Below, in pieces: positions 58,676 through 64,000 of a DNA stretch of 64,000 nucleotides. Position numbers and translations under genes: made by a program. Location: assembly GCA_035447065.1 (NCBI GenBank), contig DAOTGJ010000015.1, forward strand, positions 1-64,000, read 5' to 3'. Each line of letters starts with the position of its first letter. Position 1 is the first letter of the stretch. Below the pieces are notes generated by a model. It ran no database searches. It saw nothing but the letters and a program-made list of their open reading frames with translations, and had not been told where the DNA came from. The DNA comes from CALEMW01 sp035447065 (GTDB lineage Bacteria; Krumholzibacteriota; Krumholzibacteriia; LZORAL124-64-63).

Positions 58676-59422
58676 ATGAGCAAGCCGTCGTCAGCCACCA
58701 TCCTGTTCGTCTCCGACACCCACTTCCATCTGGTCCCCCGACCGGAGGAACGCGGTCGCCTGGAGCGCTTCCTGCTGCTGCTCGACGCCGCCCGCGCCGC
58801 CGACGAGATCGTCCTGCTCGGCGACATCTTCGACTTCTGGATCGACTACCCCCATTTCCGCATGCGCGGCTTCGAGGAGATCCTCCAGGCCCTGGACCGC
58901 CTGCGCGACGCGGGGAAAACCCTCCACTTCGTGGGCGGCAACCACGACATCTGGGCCGCGGGCTACCTCCACGAGCGCTACGGCACCAGCCCCCACGGCG
59001 GTCCCCTGGAGCTGGAGCGCGACGGCAGGATCCTGCGCCTGGTCCACGGCGACGGCCTGCTGGTACGCGATTGGGTGTACTCGAGTTTCCGCTGGCTCGT
59101 GCGCCAGCCGGCGGGGATCGCCCTGGCGAAGGGCCTGCATCCGGAGCTGCTGTACCGCTTCTGCTGCTGGCTCAGCGGCACCAGCCGCGCTGCGCACCGC
59201 GACGAGCGGGCCCTCATCGAGCGGCGCGCCGGCGAACTCCTGCGCCGCGGCGGCCACGCGTGGGACCTGCAGCTCATGGGCCACGTGCACCACCCGTTCA
59301 TCCTGGAACACGAAGGCCGCCGGATGGCGGCCCTCGGCAGCTGGTTCGACATGGAGAGCTTCGGCCTCTGGCGCGACGGCGCCTTCAGCCTCCACGACTT
59401 CCGCGACCCCTTCCCCCTCTAG
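58676..59422 (+). CDS. LpxH-like UDP-2,3-diacylglucosamine diphosphatase / calcineurin-type phosphatase
   Basis: 248 residues, the only plus-strand gene. Metallophosphatase motifs: 'LFVSDTHFHL' (D-x-H), 'IVLLGDIFDFWIDY' (GD-x2-D), 'HFVGGNHDIWAAGYL' (GNHD), 'RLVHGDGLLVRD' (HGD) and 'LMGHVHHPFI' (GHxH). The length and the 'DFWIDYPHF' stretch fit the LpxH-like (YbbF) group, which cuts UDP-diacylglucosamine in lipid A synthesis; a broader phosphatase role is possible. It would imply lipopolysaccharide. The stop shares CTAG with the stop of the PorV-like gene on the other strand. Confidence 0.87.
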   Translation: MSKPSSATILFVSDTHFHLVPRPEERGRLERFLLLLDAARAADEIVLLGDIFDFWIDYPHFRMRGFEEILQALDRLRDAGKTLHFVGGNHDIWAAGYLHERYGTSPHGGPLELERDGRILRLVHGDGLLVRDWVYSSFRWLVRQPAGIALAKGLHPELLYRFCCWLSGTSRAAHRDERALIERRAGELLRRGGHAWDLQLMGHVHHPFILEHEGRRMAALGSWFDMESFGLWRDGAFSLHDFRDPFPL

Positions 59423-60348
59423 CCCTCGTTTCCGAAGAGGAACCGCACGGTGAACCGGTGCGCCGGGTCCAGGTCGTTCTTCATGTCCTCGAACGCGTAG
59501 TCCACCTCCAGCTCGCCGCGCCGGAAGCCGGCGCCGAAGGTCAGCCCCTGGGACTCGTAGTTGATCTTGCTGCCCATGCGCAGCGACAGGGCCGGCGCCA
59601 CGTGGAACTCGGCGCCCACGTGGGCCTTGTTGTTGCCGTCGTTGGGGAAGATCACGTCGCCGGTCAGAGCCAGGCGGTTGGCCAGGATGCCCTGCTGCGC
59701 CTCCCATGACATGCCCAGGCGCGCCGCGGTGGGCAGCTTGTACGGCACCGCGTCCAAGGTCAGGTCCGAACCCAGATTGGTCACCGAGGCGCCGAACCAC
59801 AACCCCTCCACCAACGCCTTGTGCGCCAGGAACACGTCGTAGGCCAGGCCGCTGCCGCCGTAGATGTCGATCTCCTCGTGCAGGAGCTTCACGCCCACGC
59901 CCAGGGCCAGGCGCTCGTTCACCTGCCTGCTGTACGTCACGCCCACGGCCACCTGGTAGGGGTTGAACGTGCCCTCGGCCACGCCCACGTTGTCCTCGCT
60001 GTAGCGGTTCATGTCGTCGGAATAGAACCCCGAGAACAGCAGGCCGATCACGCCCTTGCCCGTGCGGTGGGCCAGGGCCGCCGCCTCGCGGTCGAAGAGG
60101 CCGAAGCTCCGCTGATGCTGCAGCAGCAGGTCCGTGCCGTGGTCCTCGAACGCCAGCTTGGCCGGGTTCCAGTACACGCCCGCCGCGCCGTGGGTGGCCG
60201 CCACGCCGGCGCCGCCCATGGCCACCTCGCGCGCGCCCACGCCCATGCGCAGGGAAAGGAAGCCCGCCTCGCCGGGGGTGCCCGCGGCGGCCGCCCCGGC
60301 GGCCAGGAGGGCCATGGCCAGGATCAGTGAACGGATGATGCGATTCAT
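59419..60348 (-). CDS. PorV/PorQ-family outer-membrane protein
   Basis: 309 residues. Signal peptide MNRIIRSLILAMALLAAGAAAA. The motif 'GAREVAMGGAGVAATHGAAG' plus 'VYWNPAKLAF' is typical of PorV/PorQ and UPF0164 proteins, followed by repeated beta-strands ('LALGVGVKLLHEEIDIYGGS', 'GASVTNLGSDLTL'). In Bacteroidota PorV shuttles type IX secretion cargo; proteins with sorting-like C-termini are encoded in the same window. ATG at 60348 with AAAGGA upstream. Gene stop overlaps that of the LpxH-like gene. Confidence 0.88.
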   Translation of the reverse strand: MNRIIRSLILAMALLAAGAAAAGTPGEAGFLSLRMGVGAREVAMGGAGVAATHGAAGVYWNPAKLAFEDHGTDLLLQHQRSFGLFDREAAALAHRTGKGVIGLLFSGFYSDDMNRYSEDNVGVAEGTFNPYQVAVGVTYSRQVNERLALGVGVKLLHEEIDIYGGSGLAYDVFLAHKALVEGLWFGASVTNLGSDLTLDAVPYKLPTAARLGMSWEAQQGILANRLALTGDVIFPNDGNNKAHVGAEFHVAPALSLRMGSKINYESQGLTFGAGFRRGELEVDYAFEDMKNDLDPAHRFTVRFLFGNEG

Positions 60349-60362
60349 GCCTCGTTCCTTTC

Positions 60363-60385
60363 GCGCGGCCGGTCGACCGCCGCGC
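60363..60385. repeat. Palindrome between the M6-like and PorV-like genes
   Basis: GCGCGG-c-CGGTCGACCG-CCGCGC: a central perfect 10-bp palindrome, extended on both sides by six more base pairs with one bulged base. It lies 15 bases upstream of the PorV-like ATG in the 81-base gap between the genes. It may be an operator or an mRNA hairpin; no T-tract follows on either strand. Confidence 0.45.
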
Positions 60386-60429
60386 TGCTGGGGGTTGCCC
60401 TCAGAGTATCGTTCCGATCCGCGTCTTCA

Positions 60430-63400
60430 TCAACGTTCGATCGCCGCGGGGATCACCTGCACCTGCTCCCCCGCCGCCGTGCGCGCCCGCACACGGCAGA
60501 GGTACGGCCCGCTCACGGCGCCGCTCAGATCCAGCGACGACTGCACCGGCTGGCCGGCGAAGGCCGTCGCAGGCGCGCCGCGGGCCACCTCCTCGCCCTC
60601 CAGGTTGTAGACGGTCACGACCATCTCGCCGTCGCCGGCGAGGACCGCCCGCACCGTCAGCCGCCCGTCGCGCACGGGGTTGGGCGACACGGCAAGGCTG
60701 CCGTCCACGAAGATCCCGCCGTCGCCCGGCTCCTCCCCGCCCGACGGCGCCTGGAACGCCCGCGTCGCCGCGCCGCCCCACATGGGCCAAACGCTCTGGG
60801 CGCTTTCCGTCCCCGGCACCGACCACGCCGTCAGCCTCGACCGTGCCGTGGTCCCGTTCTCGCCGCCCTCGGTGTCGGGTGCGGTCAGCCGCGCCATGCT
60901 GCCGACCGCGACGATCTCCAGGCCCGGCAGCCCATCCAGATCCATGGCCAGCGGCGACCCCGCGGCCTCGCCGGGTCCGGCCAGCGGCCAGCCGGCCACC
61001 TCGTCGCCGTCCTCATGGGCCAGGAAGAGCCGACCGTCGCGGGCGGTGAAAAGGGTGAAGGTCTCGCCCTCCTGGCGCCAGCTCAGGGCCGAAGGGTTGC
61101 GTGCCGGATCGTCGGTGCGCACGGTGCTGACGGGGATCAGCGGCCACCCGGTCAGAGGAGCCCCCGTCGCCCCGGCGCGCATGAAGACGCCGTCCGAGAG
61201 ATAGCCACCGCCCGGGGCGATGGTGGAGCGGACCGGGCGATTGACGTCCCAAGGCGTGGCCTCCGCACCGGGAGCAGCCAGGACGCAGCCGCCATCCGTC
61301 AGGGGCAGCAGAAAACCCTGGTCGGTCGCCAAGGCGGCCGCCGCACCCCCATGGCCCGCGAAGGAATTCGGTCCGGTCGGGCTGAAGCTCGTGCCGGGAG
61401 AATAGATCAACGACCGGTCCTCGAATTCGAGAAAGTGCGGAGCGTAGAGAGCATCGGCCAGCCAAAGCGGGACGGGCTGTCCCGGGGCCGCCCTCCAGAA
61501 GCTGCCGGTACCGCGGATCTCGAGATCCGCCGCGGCGCCCCCGTCCCAGGCACGATACAGGGCCAAGCCCAGGTCCCCCTCCGCGTCGGCCAACCACTCC
61601 AGGGCGACGATCACGTGCTCCGCTTCCGCACCATCGGGCAGCGCCGCCGCCGGCACGAGAAGAGGTGTGCCTCGGGTCACCGCGCCCGGATACCAGGTCC
61701 TCGCCGCCAGCCCGTAGCTGGCCGCCAGCCCGTCCCCGTCACGCAGCTCGGACCCGTCGCCACGGAACACGTAGATGCCGCCGGGCGCCGTGAGCACGAT
61801 CTCGTTGTCCCCGTCGCCGTCCACGTCGCCCGCCGCAGGAGGCCCGCCCCACGTCACGTGGGTCCCCAGGCTGTCGGTGCCGGTGGCGAGATGGCCGGGA
61901 GCGTCGCCGCCCGCCACCAGAGGCGTCAGGTCGTGCCGCCAGGCGAACACGCGGCCCATGCGGTCGGCGGCCACGATCTCCAGGGTGCCGTCCGGCGGAG
62001 AGTCCAGGTCCACGGCCAGCAAGTGGCTGCCCGCCAGATCCACGCCGGGCAGGTCCAGGTCCGCGGTCTTCGTGGCGCCGTCCGGTCCGTCGGCCACGCG
62101 GCGGCAGCGGAAGGTCATGCGTTCACGGTAGAGGATCACCGTGGGATCCTCGGGAATGGGCGAGACCGCGTAGGCGGAGTCCACCACCACCGGCGAGATC
62201 TCGTCGATCAGGATGCCCGTGGGCACGCCGGCGGCGGTGTCCGTGTTCGGGTCGGTGTCGGGGCCGAAGCGGGCGTTGCCCTCGGCGCGGAAGCTGTCGT
62301 CGTCGCCGCCCAGGAGCCAGGGAGTGCCGCGGCGCACGTCCAGATCCTGGATGCCGTCGGCCTCCTCCACGTCCACGGACTTCCGCCGAGGATCGGCGTT
62401 GAAGATGTTGCTGGGCGAGAGCAGGCCCCCGCGGACCACGCCCTCGTCGATGTGCCAGATGTAGAGGCCGCTGCCCGCGCCCTTCACCCCGGCGGCTCGC
62501 GCCGAATTGTCGCTCATGTAGAAGTCCCATTCGGCGCCGGCGTAGCTCTCGTCGCCGTGCACGGCGGGATCGAAGACGGAATCGATGATCCAGCCGCTCC
62601 CCGTCCAGACCCAGGGCGAATAGGTGGGGTCGTCCAGGCGGTAGAAGTCCGGGATGCCGTTGCCGTTCACGTCGTCGGCCCAGCTGAAGATGCCGTTGCC
62701 GTCGGGGTCCTGGCGCCGGTACTCCAGCAGCCAGTACTCGCTGGGGCCGATCTCCACGCGCGCCAGCGTGGAGTCTGCGGCGGGCGCTTCGATGGGGAAC
62801 AGCGAGTACGTGCCGTCCGCGTCCGGGTCCACCTCGTAGGGAGCCACCCAGCCCATCAGCATGCGGTTGAAGGCGCAGGGTTCGGCGGGCACCAGGCCAC
62901 CGGCCGTGAACAGGCCGTAGCCCATGAGGCCGAACTGGCCGATGCCCTGGCTGTCCGGAAAGCCCGAGGGCGTGAAGTCGCTCAGCGACAGCATGCCGAG
63001 GCGCAGCCCCACCTCGAAGCAGTACACGCCCAGCGACCCGAAGTAGCCGCCGGCGCCGCCCGCCGGATCCTGATACTCGGTCTCCGGCAGGATGAGCACC
63101 TGGTTCACCACCACGGGCTGGCCGCCCAGATCCAGATCCGCCGTGGGCAGCCAGGGCTCCGGCAGGATCTCCTCGTCGCGGGCGTCCAGGAAGTCGTCGG
63201 GGCCCAGGTAGCTGCTGTAGATCTGCTCCGGCGAATTCCCCAGGATGTCGGTCTCCTCGCCGGCGCCGGCGTGGATCAGGATCAGGGTGTCGTAGAGGGA
63301 GAAGTCCACGTCGGCGTCCACGGCCGCCACCACGTCGCGGGCCAGGATCATCTTCTGCTCGCCCTCCTCGGGGTGGTTCCCGTAGAAGGCCATGGTCTGG

Positions 63401-63852
63401 GGCAGGTTCACGGGCTCAGGGTGCACGGTCACGCGCAGGTCGAAGGCGCCGCCGCTCACCGCATCGAAGTAGCTGCGCACGTCGTCCAGCAGGTGGGTGA
63501 AGTAGACGGCGTCGTGGGCGCCGTAGAGGATCTCGGTCTGGGCCGCCGGGGGGAAATCGCCGGGAACCTCGCCATGCCGACCGAACAGGAGGCTATCGGC
63601 GAAGTCGCAGGTGACCGCCAGGACGTTCAGATGCGCCGGAGCCTTGACGCCGGTCATGCGCTCACGCTGGACGACGTCCGGCGCCGTCTGGCTCAGAAGG
63701 CGGTGGGCGGCGTCCCGGGACGTGGGAACGGGTAGACGGGCGACCTCGGCGGCGAACGCCGCGCCGACGCCGAGCACCATGAGCGCCAGAAACGCGAGGA
63801 GCCCCGCCAGGGCGGAGCGACGGGATGGGGTCACGGGACAAGCGATGTTCAT
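60430..63852 (-). CDS. Secreted M6-like protein with degenerate active site and sorting-like C-terminus
   Basis: 1140 residues. Signal peptide to about residue 35. The M6 (immune-inhibitor-A-like) fold is recognisable: 'YGAHDAVYFTHLLDDVRSYF', 'TLILIHAGAGEETDILG', 'SQGIGQFGLMGYGLF' and 'PCAFNRMLMGWVAPYEVDPD'. Where HExxHxxGxxxxxD is expected, residues 279-292 read FEVGLRLGMLSLSD, so both zinc histidines are lost. Then come 'YIWHIDEGV', FG-GAP-like repeats (GDVDGDGDNEI; DLDGLPGLEI) and a C-terminal sorting/FlgD-like domain ('VSPNPVRDGRLTVRA'). ATG at 63852. Promoter at 63908-63937. Probably cell-surface or secreted and not a protease. Confidence 0.88.
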   Translation of the reverse strand: MNIACPVTPSRRSALAGLLAFLALMVLGVGAAFAAEVARLPVPTSRDAAHRLLSQTAPDVVQRERMTGVKAPAHLNVLAVTCDFADSLLFGRHGEVPGDFPPAAQTEILYGAHDAVYFTHLLDDVRSYFDAVSGGAFDLRVTVHPEPVNLPQTMAFYGNHPEEGEQKMILARDVVAAVDADVDFSLYDTLILIHAGAGEETDILGNSPEQIYSSYLGPDDFLDARDEEILPEPWLPTADLDLGGQPVVVNQVLILPETEYQDPAGGAGGYFGSLGVYCFEVGLRLGMLSLSDFTPSGFPDSQGIGQFGLMGYGLFTAGGLVPAEPCAFNRMLMGWVAPYEVDPDADGTYSLFPIEAPAADSTLARVEIGPSEYWLLEYRRQDPDGNGIFSWADDVNGNGIPDFYRLDDPTYSPWVWTGSGWIIDSVFDPAVHGDESYAGAEWDFYMSDNSARAAGVKGAGSGLYIWHIDEGVVRGGLLSPSNIFNADPRRKSVDVEEADGIQDLDVRRGTPWLLGGDDDSFRAEGNARFGPDTDPNTDTAAGVPTGILIDEISPVVVDSAYAVSPIPEDPTVILYRERMTFRCRRVADGPDGATKTADLDLPGVDLAGSHLLAVDLDSPPDGTLEIVAADRMGRVFAWRHDLTPLVAGGDAPGHLATGTDSLGTHVTWGGPPAAGDVDGDGDNEIVLTAPGGIYVFRGDGSELRDGDGLAASYGLAARTWYPGAVTRGTPLLVPAAALPDGAEAEHVIVALEWLADAEGDLGLALYRAWDGGAAADLEIRGTGSFWRAAPGQPVPLWLADALYAPHFLEFEDRSLIYSPGTSFSPTGPNSFAGHGGAAAALATDQGFLLPLTDGGCVLAAPGAEATPWDVNRPVRSTIAPGGGYLSDGVFMRAGATGAPLTGWPLIPVSTVRTDDPARNPSALSWRQEGETFTLFTARDGRLFLAHEDGDEVAGWPLAGPGEAAGSPLAMDLDGLPGLEIVAVGSMARLTAPDTEGGENGTTARSRLTAWSVPGTESAQSVWPMWGGAATRAFQAPSGGEEPGDGGIFVDGSLAVSPNPVRDGRLTVRAVLAGDGEMVVTVYNLEGEEVARGAPATAFAGQPVQSSLDLSGAVSGPYLCRVRARTAAGEQVQVIPAAIER

Positions 63853-63907
63853 GGGCCAGGGACCTCGTCGGTGGAAACCCGCGGGACAGGGCGGCGTAGA
63901 AGGCGGT

Positions 63908-63937
63908 ATCCTAGGCGATGGCTGCCGCGAGCGTCAA
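63908..63937 (-). promoter_or_regulatory. Sigma-70 promoter for the M6-like and PorV-like genes
   Basis: TTGACG (63932-63937), 18 bases, TAGGAT (63908-63913). The start near 63900 gives a leader of about 48 bases. No gene is seen between 63853 and the window end. Confidence 0.6.
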
Positions 63938-64000
63938 TTCCGCGGCGGAGAAAACGGTGGGACCCGGGAGTCGACGTCGCTACCCCTGATCAGCTCTGTC

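Noticed and set aside
60430..63852. Active M6 metalloprotease
   Set aside because: Both zinc-binding histidines are replaced (Phe279, Leu283), so peptidase activity is not supported despite the fold.

Overview
The window is a GC-rich stretch (roughly 70% by eye) of a bacterial chromosome, probably a metagenome-assembled scaffold because it holds a 100-base run of N at 1438-1537. Several features point to the FCB supergroup, most likely a candidate phylum of the Krumholzibacteriota/Eiseniibacteriota kind. These are a short primary-type sigma factor lacking region 1.1, secreted proteins ending in 'YPNPFNPSTEI'-type sorting/FlgD-like domains, a PorV/PorQ-family outer-membrane protein, and lipoproteins of a type I associate with these phyla. 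The phylum is inferred, not shown. No tRNA, rRNA, CRISPR array, IS element or phage gene was recognised. All genes but one lie on the minus strand.

Layout (minus strand reads right to left). At 1-2486 are the 5' part of lnt, a sigma-54 activator and purM; the last two are cut by the N gap. At 2597-5187 are an HD-GYP membrane protein, a structured intergenic element with a 14-codon ORF, and an unknown two-domain protein. At 5324-13058 is a nine-gene housekeeping run: low-molecular-weight phosphatase, rpiB, glyA, nrdR, tatC, polyprenyl synthase, rsfS, argS and a PfkB kinase. At 13135-16586 are a Sua5/TsaC protein, purE, purD and carbamate kinase. An aminotransferase with its own promoter and terminator follows at 16666-17832.

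At 17908-26703, pyruvate phosphate dikinase heads a run with a vWA membrane protein, a lamin-tail protein and two putative outer-membrane barrels. At 26825-34224 are a secreted beta-propeller and two paralogous large lipoproteins behind a good sigma-70 promoter. At 34518-37595 is a 1025-residue sorted secreted protein, alone between its own long leader and a strong intrinsic terminator.

At 37968-54408 is a 13-gene run with overlapping or near-overlapping genes: amiC, ybbR, hisS, aspS, phoH, pgpH-like, ybeY, corC-like, DUF502, mgtE, recO, glyQ and glyS. It ends in a terminator. It joins cell-wall, c-di-AMP-type, tRNA-charging, ribosome-maturation and magnesium functions. At 54538-58593 are an M23 peptidase, the sigma factor, an HtrA protease and a coiled-coil protein. 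At 58676-59422 is the only plus-strand gene, an LpxH-like phosphatase. At 59419-63852 are a PorV-like protein and a large secreted M6-like protein that has lost both zinc-binding histidines.

Most promoters I could find fit TTGACA-16/18-TAnnnT, with -10 hexamers such as TACCAT, TATATT and TATCTT. Starts were chosen from Shine-Dalgarno spacing; many are GTG.
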